Under the pieces are notes generated by a model. It was not told the DNA's origin, searched no databases, and worked only from the letters and a program-made list of their open reading frames with translations. A stretch of DNA of 64,000 bases. It comes from Chelydra serpentina (Eukaryota; Chordata; Testudines; Chelydridae). The stretch is from NCBI GenBank assembly GCA_037349315.1, contig JBAIAC010000008.1:34322001-34386000 (forward strand). The letters are read 5' to 3'. The translations under genes and the position numbers were made by a program. How positions within the stretch are numbered: the stretch's first letter is position 1; each line of letters opens with the position of its first letter. Of this stretch, positions 1 to 9,600 are shown piece by piece.

Positions 1-1763
1 AACACCACCAAGTTTCAGTAAGGGGACAACAGCCCCCTTGAAAATTGTTTGAGTGCTTAATTGCTCTCACTGTTGAGTAATTCATCCTGCAAGTCTCTTT
101 CATTCATGCTGCAAAGCTGTATTTCCCAGCCATTGCTTAGCAGCTAGCAAATCCCATGGCAATAGCAAACATCCAGGCATTCTGGGCCACAGTGAATGGC
201 CAGAATGTGTGAAACACCAATTCAACAAGTCAGAAAATCAAGAGGTCGGAAAATAAATTTTGTTGTACAAATTATTTTACTTAATGCTGGAGGAAGAGAG
301 AGAACCCTACATTGAATTATCTGCTGCTCTGGAGAGAGACTCACACCAAGGGTTTTCCATTGAGCAGAGGAGGTAACTTGAGATTAATAGCCAGAGTGCC
401 ATAGGAACCCTGCTTCTGAAGGCTTCTGGTAACCTTCATAGACTTCTATTCCCATCCCCACCTTGAGTGGATGAAAGGGTATAATTATTTCTGCTGTTGC
501 AACCTCATCTCTATGGCATTTCTTCTTCCTTTGTAGGGTTTATGCCAGCACAGAGCTCCCCAATAGAGGGAGCAAATGTTAACCCTGGGTGAATTTGGTC
601 CAAGGTGGACTCAATGTTTTAAGAGAAAAGGAGAACAGGAAAGGTGAGATTCTTCCTCAAACTCCCTCAGCTCTAATTAGAGCCTGTTTCCTTTTTATCC
701 TATACACTGCAAATATTCATTAGGCAGTAAGCCCTATCAGAGGTGACACATGGGGAGGGCATGTAGGGTCATGTCCCTGCCCCCACCCCTGCTTTCCTGC
801 TTTCCTCCTCCTCACACGGACTGAGCATGCTCAGTAACACTGCTGAAGTAGCTGCCTTCACTCTGACACCCACTATTGGCGGGCCCGGGTCTTCTCTGCT
901 ACAGACTCTTTTACTCTGTCTGCAAAGTGCCTAACATGATGGGGGCGCAGTCAGGATTGGACCCTCTAGGTGCTGCTGCATAACAAATTATTATTATTAC
1001 TTATTAAAACATACACGTGTGTGTTTCAGATTTTTTAAAACATGCTTATATTAGTAGAAAACTGAAGTAGCAAGCAGCTCAAGTTATACAATTGAAAATG
1101 TAGGTTCAAATTTATTCTTAGATTATAAATTCTTCTTAACCCTAGGACAAAATCAATCAACATCCCTTAATCCCTATAAATGCTTTTCCTTTTAAATTTT
1201 TCCTTCAATTTTTCACGTCTTCAGTTCACAAAGGGATGGGAATTAGTTCTGCAGACATAACAAATTAGTCATATTGATCCTGCCAAAGGCCCTAAATTAT
1301 TAATAATCAGCCCATCCCTATACAGCGAGCTTTAGACTTGTAAGAAAGCCTTTGTGAAATGTGTGATACCACCATATAGGCAACCTAGGAAACCCCTCTT
1401 GTTTTCAAGTCTATTACATACTTTAATCTTTTACAATGATTCATGCTGCTTGATGTGTAAATGGAGTAAAATATAAAAATAGGTTTTGTCAATTTTGCTT
1501 TCATGTTTTGGGAGGTGACTAGAATCTTTAAATGCACTAAAATTTCACCACAGGGGAGAAGATTAAAAAATAGACGAGAAAGTCAATATTTAGTGGCGTT
1601 CCAGCTGTCTTCGTTCTGAGAGCCTTGTTTGCAGATAGCCATGTCAGCATTCTAAGTGAAATAAACTTTATTGGCCTGAAGTGCCAATAGTCAATGGCTA
1701 CATTACAATTGCTGATATGCACTGTGTTGCCAGAGATTGCTTAGACAGAATGAATATTGTTGT
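1..1763. other. Mostly unique AT-rich non-coding DNA
   Basis: No coding pattern, splice-flanked exon or RNA gene is recognisable. The only repeat I recognise lies near 885-1005 and is listed separately. A short minus-strand open frame at 1537-1722 has no recognisable domain and looks like chance. Confidence 0.5.
885..1005 (+). repeat. Ancient interspersed repeat, 3' tail with (TTA)n end
   Basis: The segment reads through CTGTCTGCAAAGTGCCTAAC, then a GGATTGGACCCTCTAGGTGC block, and ends in a TTATTATTATTA run. Related copies are visible at 13503-13620 (opposite strand), 44935-45000 and 53940-54035. The microsatellite end suggests the 3' tail of an old LINE or LINE-mobilised SINE. The family name is not known to me. 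Confidence 0.45.
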
Positions 1764-1875
1764 TACAGGCGAGTTGCATCTTAAGCGCATTTAACATGCG
1801 CGAATTCAGCTTTGCGCGGTCGGCAAAAACAGAAAAAAAAATAACAATTTTAAAACTGCATCTGTAGTGCGGGTG

Positions 1876-2440
1876 TGTGACGAACTAGGACTGTAGTTAA
1901 GGTTTCCCTGAGTACTGTGTGGGTGCCTCAGTTTCCCCTATGTGGTGCTTGAGTATCTAGGTGGTGGGACAACGGTGCATGATTGTTACAAAGCCCTAGA
2001 AGGCAGAGACCTGGACACAGAGAATGGCTCTGTCTCCTGGCAAGAGATGGCCCGGCCCCTCCCCCTGCAAAGGTATGAGCTGAAGGTGTGAGAACAAAGG
2101 GATCAGGTGACCTCCTGGCCCGGGAAGGAGACAAAGGCGGAGGAGGGGCTGGAGAGTTTCAGTTTGAAGCTGGCCGGAGAAGAGGGAGAGAGGCAGACAG
2201 GGTCTGGCCTCCCTGCCCCGGTTGGAGCTGTGGGGCGAAATGCAGGGAGCCCCAGGCTGGGGTCTAAGCTCCCTGCTCCCCGGAAGGACCCGACTGAGGG
2301 GTCCTGGATGTACTGACAAGCTCTGGTTGGGCTGTGTTCCTGGCATCTCTAATAAACCTTCTGTTCTACTGACTGGCTGAGGCTCCCAGTGAATCCGGGG
2401 AAGAGGGGTGCAGGGCCGGACTCCCCTATACTCCGTGACA
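1876..2440 (+). repeat. 5' LTR of the Gypsy element
   Basis: 565 bp, TG...CA termini, with a polyadenylation signal AATAAA at 2351-2356 about 85 bp before the end. It differs from the 3' LTR by five transitions and no indels. By its position this copy would drive transcription of the element; no clear TATA box is seen. Confidence 0.93.
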
Positions 2441-2442
2441 AC

Positions 2443-2460
2443 TGGTGGCAGCGGTGGGAT
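2443..2460 (+). promoter_or_regulatory. Primer binding site, tRNA-Leu type
   Basis: TGGTGGCAGCGGTGGGAT begins two bases after the 5' LTR. Its complement, including the CCA end, is the 18-nt 3' terminus typical of vertebrate tRNA-Leu (the GGTAGCG-starting isoacceptors). It would prime minus-strand synthesis of the retrotransposon. Confidence 0.8.
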
Positions 2461-2902
2461 GTTCTGCACCCCGTGAACGGCGCTTCCTGCAGTAAGTAAC
2501 TGGGGAGCAGTAGAAAGAAGGGGTGCTAACGAGGACCAGGCGTGCTGAAGGCTCACGGAGGAGCGGTTTCGGGGAGCGGAGGAGCTACGCTTAACCCCTG
2601 GGAGTGTGTGTCCAGCGAGAAGGACTGTGCAATGATGGGGTCCCCCTGGGGGCTACAGTGAGCAGTCCCAGGGGCGGAGGAGCCTGCGGCTTGGCCCTGG
2701 GAGAGAGAAGGAATTTTGCAGGGACAGGGTTCCCCTGGGGGTGCCGTGAGTAGACCCAGGGGCGGAGGAGCTGCAGCTCGACCCTGGCAAAGAGGCGGTG
2801 ACCTGGAGAAGGGCTGGCACACTTGGGGTTCTTCCTGGAAACCGTGGGGAGCTAAGAGCACACAGGCCTGCGGATCCACAGCAACTTGGGAGCAGTGACG
2901 TG

Positions 2903-5077
2903 ATGGCGTATCGCCTTCTCCTTAAGAAGAGCATTGTAACCCTGTGCAAAAAGAGAGGGATACCCATTGGAAAGCTCACTAAAGCCCAGTTAATCACGCG
3001 GCTGGAGGAAGATGACCATTCCAGGGAGCAGATTCCTGACCCCAATGGGGCTACAGCAGGATCTGGGAGCAGCTGGAGTGATAGCCTGGCATCCCCAAGA
3101 GTCTGGTCCCCAACCAGACGGGGGTCTTCACGATCGGGTTCCCCAGCAGGGGATCGGAGACGGATGGGACTGGAGCTGAGTCCGAGAGAGCAAGAGGACG
3201 GTGAGAGACAGCAAGAGCCTGAGAAAGACCTACAGAAGAAGCAGCAGCATGAACTTGCGGTGGTGGAACTGAGAGGCATAGGGGACTGGCCAGGGGTAAG
3301 TGGGGACAGATCCCGGGGTGCCAGCTCCGCAGGGAACCTCGGTCCTAAATTGCTGCCCCTGGTTAAGGAGGGTGGGGATGTGGAGGCCCACCTCACTGCC
3401 TTGGAGCAGGCTGGTGATTGGAACCAGGGAGACCCTGCGGAAAAGCCCCGGGATCTAACCCCCTTGCTGGGTCCCAAGGCCATAAACTCCACCAGCCAGA
3501 AGGGTGGGATGGTGGACGGATTTCCACTCCTGGCCCTGGACTCAAGCCCTATGGACCCCCAGTGGAAGCGGAAGCTGATGGTCAATGGAGAGACATTCGG
3601 GGGGTGGCAAGACCCCGGGACAGAGAAAATTGTGGTCAGGCCCCGGGTGGTGCACCCCCACCAGCTGCTGGGGGGCTGTGTGACCTGGGTGAGGGTCCCA
3701 GGGACGGACCCATTCGCCCTGCCTATGGCCCAGATCCCTGTGCAGACCCAGGAGGGGTCGGGCTGGCTGGTGGTTGGGGGTCTCCAGGATATCAGTGGTG
3801 AGGTGCTGTTGGGGGGTGACTGTGTATCTTTGGGACAGGATCCAGGCCCTGTAACGGCCGAGGATTTGAATTTGAACTCAGGAAGCCAATTGGCTAAGAG
3901 GGAAATGGTCAGTGAAAATGCAAATGACCTGGCTGGCAGGGGGGAGGAGCTGCCAGGCCCCGGTTACCTGCCTGCCTGTAACCAGACCCCTAGGGCAGGG
4001 TGGGTCAGAGAGATGCTCCCCACCCCCCTGCACACTGGAGAGGTGGCTCACGCTGGCTCTGATGCTGTTACCAAAGCAGCGAGCTCGCTGCCTGGCCCCA
4101 CAGGGACAGCCAGGGCAGCGCTGAGCCCGGGGGGAGCAGAGACCCCAGCTGAGTGGGGGAACACACAGGCAGGGCAGGACGGCTGCCAACCAGGCTTGCC
4201 TGGTCCAGAGGTGCTGCCGGGAAGTGATTCCACGGCAGGGAGGGAGCCACCAGGGACAGGGCTCAGTGGGGCCGTGACCCCAGGCCTGGCCAGTGAGCTG
4301 CAGAGGGATCCCGCTTTGGAGAAGCTAAGGGAACTTGCTGGCCACAGCGCTGCAAACCCCCTTGGGGAAGACTGCAGAGACAGATCCCTGTGGGAGAAGG
4401 GATTCCTGTGCCGGGAATGGGCTTCCCAAGGGGAAGTAGAACTGCGGGGAATCAGGAGGCAGCCGGTGGGGCACCCGAAGTATCATCACCGGCTATTATA
4501 CCTGGTCCAGGGTAAGGGAGAAGATCCCTGGAGGTCCCTGCCCATCAGGGAGGAACCTTTCCAGAAGGTGGCTATGAATAGGGTGGGCCCCCTCAGCAGG
4601 GCAACCCAGTCGGGGAAGAAGTACATTCGGGTGGTGGTAAATTTTGCCACCCGCTACCCCGAGGCGGTGCCCTTATCCTCCATTGAAGCAGACACCGTGG
4701 CGGATGCGCTGCTGACCATTTTCAGCCGAGTGGGGTTCCCCAAGGAAGTCCTGACAGACCAAGGGTCCAACTTCATGTCGGCCCTGCTCCGGTGCTTGTG
4801 GGAGAAATGTGGGGTCCGGCACAGTTGGGCCTCAGCATATCATCCCCAGTGCAATGGGCTGGTGGAGAGGGTTCAGGGGACCATGAGGCTGATGCTGAAG
4901 ACTTGCATCAATCAGCATCCACAGGACTGGGACAAGTACCTGCCCCACCGATGGCACAAGGAAGTGCCCCAGGAATCACCAGGGGGCTTCCCTTTCAAGC
5001 TGTGGTATGGGAGGAGAGTAAGGGGACCCCTAGAACCGGTAAGGGACAATTGGGAGGAGAATGGGGAAGACCCCTGA
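2903..5077 (+). CDS. Gag-protease-integrase-like polyprotein of the Gypsy element, catalytically altered
   Basis: One open frame of 759 codons runs from 2798. I place the start at the ATG at 2903 (codon 36), where the recognisable Gag N-terminus MAYRLLLKKS begins. Order, in codons counted from 2798: basic helical Gag N-terminus (about 36-75), the beginning of capsid (about 185-235), then an abrupt join to a retropepsin-like region whose active site reads D-P-G at 272-274 instead of D-T/S-G. A region resembling the stretch before integrase follows near 505-575, but the HHCC zinc finger is missing. The integrase core keeps D654 and E690 with 35 residues between them. The first acidic residue is Asn594 (MNRVGPL). 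The frame ends in a recognisable integrase C-terminal region (GRRVRGPLEPV). The open frame is long but is a product of several internal deletions. A functional enzyme is unlikely; a retained structural role is not excluded. Confidence 0.75.
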   Translation: MAYRLLLKKSIVTLCKKRGIPIGKLTKAQLITRLEEDDHSREQIPDPNGATAGSGSSWSDSLASPRVWSPTRRGSSRSGSPAGDRRRMGLELSPREQEDGERQQEPEKDLQKKQQHELAVVELRGIGDWPGVSGDRSRGASSAGNLGPKLLPLVKEGGDVEAHLTALEQAGDWNQGDPAEKPRDLTPLLGPKAINSTSQKGGMVDGFPLLALDSSPMDPQWKRKLMVNGETFGGWQDPGTEKIVVRPRVVHPHQLLGGCVTWVRVPGTDPFALPMAQIPVQTQEGSGWLVVGGLQDISGEVLLGGDCVSLGQDPGPVTAEDLNLNSGSQLAKREMVSENANDLAGRGEELPGPGYLPACNQTPRAGWVREMLPTPLHTGEVAHAGSDAVTKAASSLPGPTGTARAALSPGGAETPAEWGNTQAGQDGCQPGLPGPEVLPGSDSTAGREPPGTGLSGAVTPGLASELQRDPALEKLRELAGHSAANPLGEDCRDRSLWEKGFLCREWASQGEVELRGIRRQPVGHPKYHHRLLYLVQGKGEDPWRSLPIREEPFQKVAMNRVGPLSRATQSGKKYIRVVVNFATRYPEAVPLSSIEADTVADALLTIFSRVGFPKEVLTDQGSNFMSALLRCLWEKCGVRHSWASAYHPQCNGLVERVQGTMRLMLKTCINQHPQDWDKYLPHRWHKEVPQESPGGFPFKLWYGRRVRGPLEPVRDNWEENGEDP

Positions 5078-5079
5078 TG

Positions 5080-6033
5080 GATCTCTCCCCTGAGATGGGA
5101 GCCCATCCTTCCATCAGGTGTCCCCCAGTCAGAGTAACTGGGAAAAGAGCCCAGAACCTGGAGAGAGAGGCCAAGGACAGGCTGGCTTTAGAGGTGAACC
5201 AGTCATTCAACAGCCCAGGGCTGGCCAAGGTGGAGGCGATCAGAGTTTGGCCTGTTCCCCAGACCAAGAAACAGGTCCAGGCCTTTAGCGGGATGGTGGG
5301 ATACTACCAGAGGTTTGTACCCCCCTTTAGCTCCCTAGCTGCCCCCATCACAGAGCTAGGTAAGAAGGGGAAGCCAGACGAGGCAGTCTGGACCGAGCAG
5401 GGCCAGAGGACTCTCTGTGCGCTGAAGGAGGCTCTAATCCAGGGCCCAATAGATCGAGTAAACCCAGACCGGGCCAAGCCCTGTACAGTGTTCACCGAAG
5501 CCTCAGACACAGGGCTGGGCGCGGTGCTGATGCAGGCCAATGCGAAGGGGGAGAGATACCCCATCGGGTATCTGAGCAAGGAGCGGCTGCCCTGGAGGCA
5601 GAACGGTCAGGCTATAGAGAAGGAATGCCTGGCCATGGGGCAGGCCCTTAAGAAGCAGCAGCCGGATCTATTTGGGTGGCGCTTTACGGGGTATGGTCAC
5701 CATTCCGCCCCAACGTGGCTGCATCCAGGAAAAGGGGCCGATGCCAAGCGGCTGGTGACAGAGACACGTGGGCAGAGAGGGGACCAGATCAAGAGGGAGG
5801 CTCTTAACCAAGAGAGCCTGAACTACAGCCCTCCAGACTGGAGCGCTGGGAAAAGACCTGATCTCAGCTTGAACCCCAGGGGCTTTGGGATGGGAAAAGG
5901 GCACGGGCCGCATAAACCTTCCCACATGCGGCCTGCGGGTGCCATCAAGCCCACCCAACCTAAGGGAGCCCGTGGAACTGGAACGGCCTGGTGTGACCAG
6001 GTTCGAACTTCCCCGGGTCACTGGCTAAAGTGA
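5080..6033 (+). pseudogene. Reverse transcriptase thumb and RNase H remnant of the Gypsy element
   Basis: This lies in a different frame from the upstream polyprotein. The readable part begins with a short stretch typical of the entry to reverse transcriptase (RVTGKRAQNLERE, about 5119-5160). It then jumps near 5215 to the thumb (AKVEAIRVWPVPQTKKQVQA) and connection, and continues into RNase H (FTEASDTGLGAVLMQ, about 5491-5535). The fingers and palm with the catalytic YxDD box are missing. The first RNase H acidic residue is Glu (codon at 5497) where Asp is usual, while the Asp at 5506 is kept. The remaining 120 codons are low-complexity and match no enzyme I recognise. The frame stops at 6031-6033, 20 bp before the polypurine tract. 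Confidence 0.75.
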
Positions 6034-6053
6034 CCCCGCTCAGTTCGTTCTCG

Positions 6054-6066
6054 AAGGGGGGAGAGA
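6054..6066 (+). promoter_or_regulatory. Polypurine tract
   Basis: AAGGGGGGAGAGA directly abuts the 3' LTR. An all-purine run in this position is the usual primer for plus-strand synthesis in LTR retrotransposons. Confidence 0.85.
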
Positions 6067-6631
6067 TGTGACGAACTAGGACTGTAGTTAAGGTTTCCCT
6101 GAGTACTGTGTGGGTGCCTCAGTTTCCCCTATGCGGTGCTTGAGTATCTAGGTGGTGGGACAACGGTGCATGATTGTTACAAAGCCCTAGAAGGCAGAGG
6201 CCTGGACACAGAGAATGGCTCTGTCTCCTGGCAAGAGATGGCCCGGCCCCTCCCCCTGCAAAGGTATGAGCTGAAGGTGTGAGAACAAAGGGATCAGGTG
6301 ACCTCCTGGCCCGGGAAGGAGACAAAGGTGGAGGAGGGGCTGGAGAGTTTCAGTTTGAAGCTGGCCGGAGAAGAGGGAGAGAGGCAGACAGGGTCTGGCC
6401 TCCCTGCCCCGGTTGGAGCTGTGGGGCGAAATGCAGGGAGCCCCAGGCTGGGGTCTAAGCTCCCTGCCCCCCGGAAGGACCCAACTGAGGGGTCCTGGAT
6501 GTACTGACAAGCTCTGGTTGGGCTGTGTTCCTGGCATCTCTAATAAACCTTCTGTTCTACTGACTGGCTGAGGCTCCCAGTGAATCCGGGGAAGAGGGGT
6601 GCAGGGCCGGACTCCCCTATACTCCGTGACA
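6067..6631 (+). repeat. 3' LTR of the Gypsy element
   Basis: 565 bp with the same ends as the 5' LTR. Polyadenylation signal AATAAA at 6542-6547. Followed directly by the second GGGTG target duplication and then by the interrupted right half of the pogo-like element. Confidence 0.93.
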
Positions 6632-6740
6632 GGGTGATTCCGCCCGCCATTCAACTCAATGAGTGTTTCACTATACGCGGTTTTCGCTTTACGTGCTAAC
6701 CGTGGAACGGAACCCCCACGTAAGATGAGACTTGCCTGTA

Positions 6741-7254
6741 TAAATTACTCTTCAGAGCAGAGAAAAAAAGAAAGCAAACACCTGCCTGTCATTCTTTGAC
6801 AAGTGGCTTGTGTTTAGGTTTATTCCTGTTTAATTTACATTTTGGATTAATTGTGCTCCTTTCTATACAGGTTCAGGAACGTTATTAGGGGAGGGTCTCT
6901 TTCAACATTTCACTTCTGTGTTTCTATCACATCAATACAGTCACCACTATGTATCCTCACCCCCATGCGGATGGATGGTAGTTTGTAAATTATAGGGTTT
7001 ATTCCCCTATTATAGTGAGGGTTCTGCCACTCTAACTCACACTGAGTATTGTCTTATTCTGCAGATAGTCCCATTAATTTAAATGGAGCTATTCAATTAC
7101 AGCAAGATTTGATACTGTCATAGGGAAAAGCACCCATGTGATGAGCAAACTCATGACAGGCAATAGTCACAGTGCTATTAGTCAGTTTCTCTCTTCCTAT
7201 CCATCTCCCTTCGCCCCCCACATCTTGGTAGGCTCTTTGCCCCAGTTCCAATTT
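6741..7254. other. Non-coding, nothing recognised
   Basis: AT-rich unique-looking sequence. No open frame of note and no repeat boundary that I can define. Confidence 0.4.
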
Positions 7255-8060
7255 TTATAGTGGGGGTGCTGAGAGCCACTGAACCATGATAGAAATCACT
7301 TCAAGTCAGGGGGGTGCAGCAGCACCCCCAGGACCCCTAGTTCCAGCACTTATGCAATTCCCTATCTACTCTTTTCCCTTCCCTTGATCTGTCCTTCTGC
7401 ATTCAAGTTAGGCAGCTTCCTCCTTCATGTTGTTTGGGGGTACAAGTGGGTGTCACTGAGAGCTCAGGAAAGACAGGCTCCCTGATTTCAGTTCTGGTAC
7501 CCTGCCCTGAGCATCTGATATCCTGCAATTATAAAAGTCTGTTTTCACCTCTCTTGGCCTGGGTGGAGCATGCACAGTCTGGTCACACCTAGGAACGTGA
7601 GGTGCTGGAGCATGAGCAGTTCACATTGAGTCTTTGGAGATTTTAACTGCAAAATTCTAAGCCTCTACTGGGCATGTGCAAATTGTGAGTTTTTAATGGC
7701 TTATAACTTGGCCAAATTGGAGCAGATTTTCACAGGCACAGCAAAAGGCTCATCCCTGATACAAAACCCTGATGCTGCCTCATGCCCCTCCACTCTCCAC
7801 CAAATTTTAAGTCCCTACTCTAAAACTTGGGAGTGCTAGGAATAGGTCACTAGAATTTTTTTTAACATTATAAAACAATGCATTTTACCCTAACCTTGTT
7901 CTCAGCCAACCCGTTTTGGCTGAAACTTTCCAAAACAATACATTATTAGGCTGACACCTGACATGGAAAATTTTGGCCCAAACATTCAAGTTTGGCAAAG
8001 TTATAAGGAACTGAAAAAAGGTCTTATGATGGGAAGTGTCAGGCTAATTTTTATAATAGG
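7255..8060. repeat. Dispersed repeat, unclassified, shared with 46500-47530
   Basis: Several blocks recur in the same order near 46900-47530: a segment with GACAGGCTCCCTGATTTCAG (compare GACAGTCTCCCTGCTTTCAG), a GGGCATGTGCA-like block, and the end block GGAAAATTTTGGCCCAAAC (compare GGAAAATTTTGGTCCGAAC) followed by AAAGTT and GGGAAGT. The intervening parts diverge. No coding capacity or terminal inverted repeat was found, so the class is unknown. The boundaries are approximate. Confidence 0.4.
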
Positions 8061-8122
8061 TGGTGCTATCAGCCCAGCCATAATACTAGGTACATGGAAT
8101 TCCTACATTTTAAATAGTAGTT

Positions 8123-8395
8123 ATTATTCATAATAATATGCATTTAGCATTCTATATTGTCTTCCATCTCAGGGCCCCAAAATGCTGCACAAATATTAAT
8201 GAATTAAGTCTCTTGACACCCCTGTGAAGTAGAGTATTAATAGCCACCCTTTTTATAGATGGGGAAACTGAGTTACAGAAAGGTTAATTGAGTTGCCCAA
8301 AGTCAAGCAGCTACTTAGTGTCAGAGCCAGTCACCTGATTCACTGTTCCATGTTCTAACTACCAGACCATGCTGTGTCTCTAGAAACCCTTTAAA
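8123..8395 (-). repeat. MIR-like CORE-SINE
   Basis: The stretch around 8255-8340 (TAGATGGGGAAACTGAGTTA, then GTTGCCCAAAGTCAAGCAGC, then a CAGAGCCAG block) is the complement of the conserved body of MIR-type CORE-SINEs. Similar antisense copies lie at 22980-23175 and 57655-57830. Confidence 0.6.
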
Positions 8396-8700
8396 ATGTG
8401 TACTGGTTAGAGAAAAGTCATATGGAGTAAAGGGGAGAAGGAGCATAGAAAGAAGAGGAAAATTTATTGGTTCTATTTCAACCTGAAGTGCTCATGGGGT
8501 AGTGAAAATTAGCAGTGTCCTTAAGACAGGAATAGAAGCAGGAACACCTGAAAATACCTGAAACCCATTCAGACATTGAGAGGAGTCTAAATTTACTCTC
8601 AGAAATTTTCTGTCCTCTCTGAAATAAAACTTCTTTACATTTGAAGGATCAATAGCCCACCAGTAACATGTTTTATACACTGGAACCACCCAGTTTAACA
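8396..8700. other. Non-coding, nothing recognised
   Basis: No domain-bearing frame. A 65-codon minus-strand open frame (8492-8689) has no recognisable content. Confidence 0.4.
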
Positions 8701-8701
8701 G

Positions 8702-8890
8702 CTTGTCTACACAGGGAAATTAATCAGAAGAACTTGTGTAATTGTAGGACTCCAGGCATAATTATTCCAAAATAAAGTCACTTTTGTACTAGAATAGAGT
8801 GTCCACACGGGGCGTTATACTGGCATAGCTATAGCAGGACAACTAGACCTCTGTAGTTCTGCTGATCAATTTTCCCATGAAGACAAGTCC
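8702..8890. mobile_element. Harbinger-like MITE, degenerate
   Basis: The left end GCTTGTCTACACAGGGAAAT matches the reverse complement of the right end (ACTTGTCTTCATGGGAAAAT) at most positions. The TTGTCTACAC-type terminus recurs in the elements at 41900, 43920 and, more loosely, 11396 and 57835. No clear target duplication is left. Confidence 0.5.
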
Positions 8891-9600
8891 TAGTACTACT
8901 ATCATCCTAGGTATACCTGGAAATTACCTTGGATGAATGGGAATATAAAACATTGGGCCTGATACTCATTTATACAGAGGACCCTTTACGCTGTTCTGAC
9001 AGCACAAAGAAGTGTTAAAGTGGCCATAAAAGATTTTTATACTCATTTTAAGACCCCTTTACATTGCCAGAGTGGTGTAAAAGGACCTCAGTATAAATAA
9101 GAATAAGGTCCATTATGTATCTTGCTGAAAAATGTGGAATAAGCAGAAAAGTAGGGACTACTGGCAAAGGGCTAGAGAGCTAGTTCTTCCGAAGGGATTA
9201 GCATTTAAAACAAATTTGAATTTTCCAGACTAATGGGTTTTTGAGATAAGCAATTATAAAAAGAGAATGTTCAAAAAAGAGGAATCTCGTGTTTAAAAAG
9301 TAAATTATCACTAGAATGCCTTGTCTTATTAAATTCAAACTTAAAAAAATACAAAACAAAACCACCAAATCCCAAATTCTTCTGTGGCAAGAGACCAGAT
9401 AGGCAATGTTTCAGGTAGAAGGGAGTTTTTTTGAAAAAATAAATACAAGTTTGGAGAGCTCAAAATTGGCTTTATGCTTCCATACTCTCTTGCAACCTTA
9501 AGAGTCACTATAGCTCCATAATATTTTGATTATGTTTGCTGAGTGCACTGTTTTGGTTCTTTACTTTGCATTTGAACAATCAGTTGCATACATACAAAAT
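8891..9600. other. Non-coding, nothing recognised
   Basis: AT-rich sequence without coding pattern. Possible weak old repeat near 8950-9110 that I cannot classify. Confidence 0.4.

Larger units (their letters stand above)
1876..6631 (+). mobile_element. Young Ty3/Gypsy LTR retrotransposon, defective
   Basis: A complete LTR-to-LTR insertion of 4756 bp. Both LTRs are 565 bp, start TGTGACGAAC and end CTCCGTGACA, and the copy is flanked by the 5-bp duplication GGGTG (1871-1875 and 6632-6636). A tRNA-Leu-type primer binding site follows the 5' LTR and a purine tract precedes the 3' LTR. Between them lie traces of Gag, protease, integrase, and reverse transcriptase thumb plus RNase H, in that order. 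The LTRs differ at only five sites, all transitions, so insertion is recent relative to the other elements in the window. The reverse transcriptase palm is absent and catalytic residues are altered in every remaining enzyme domain, so the copy must have been mobilised by proteins from another element. Confidence 0.93.
1766..6738. mobile_element. pogo/Tigger-like Tc1-mariner element, split by a Gypsy insertion
   Basis: The ends are imperfect inverted repeats beginning CAGGCGAGTTGCATCTTA on the left and, read on the other strand, CAGGCAAGTCTCATCTTACG on the right. Each is flanked by the dinucleotide TA (1764-1765 and 6739-6740), as expected for Tc1/mariner elements. Only about 110 bp (1766-1875) and 102 bp (6637-6738) belong to this element, so it is a short non-autonomous copy with no transposase. 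Everything between is the Gypsy element and its target duplication. The CAG start and TA site favour the pogo/Tigger branch, but family assignment is from recognition only. Confidence 0.6.

Noticed and set aside
2653..3585. 310-codon minus-strand frame
   Set aside because: Shadow of the Gag-protease frame on the plus strand in GC-rich DNA.
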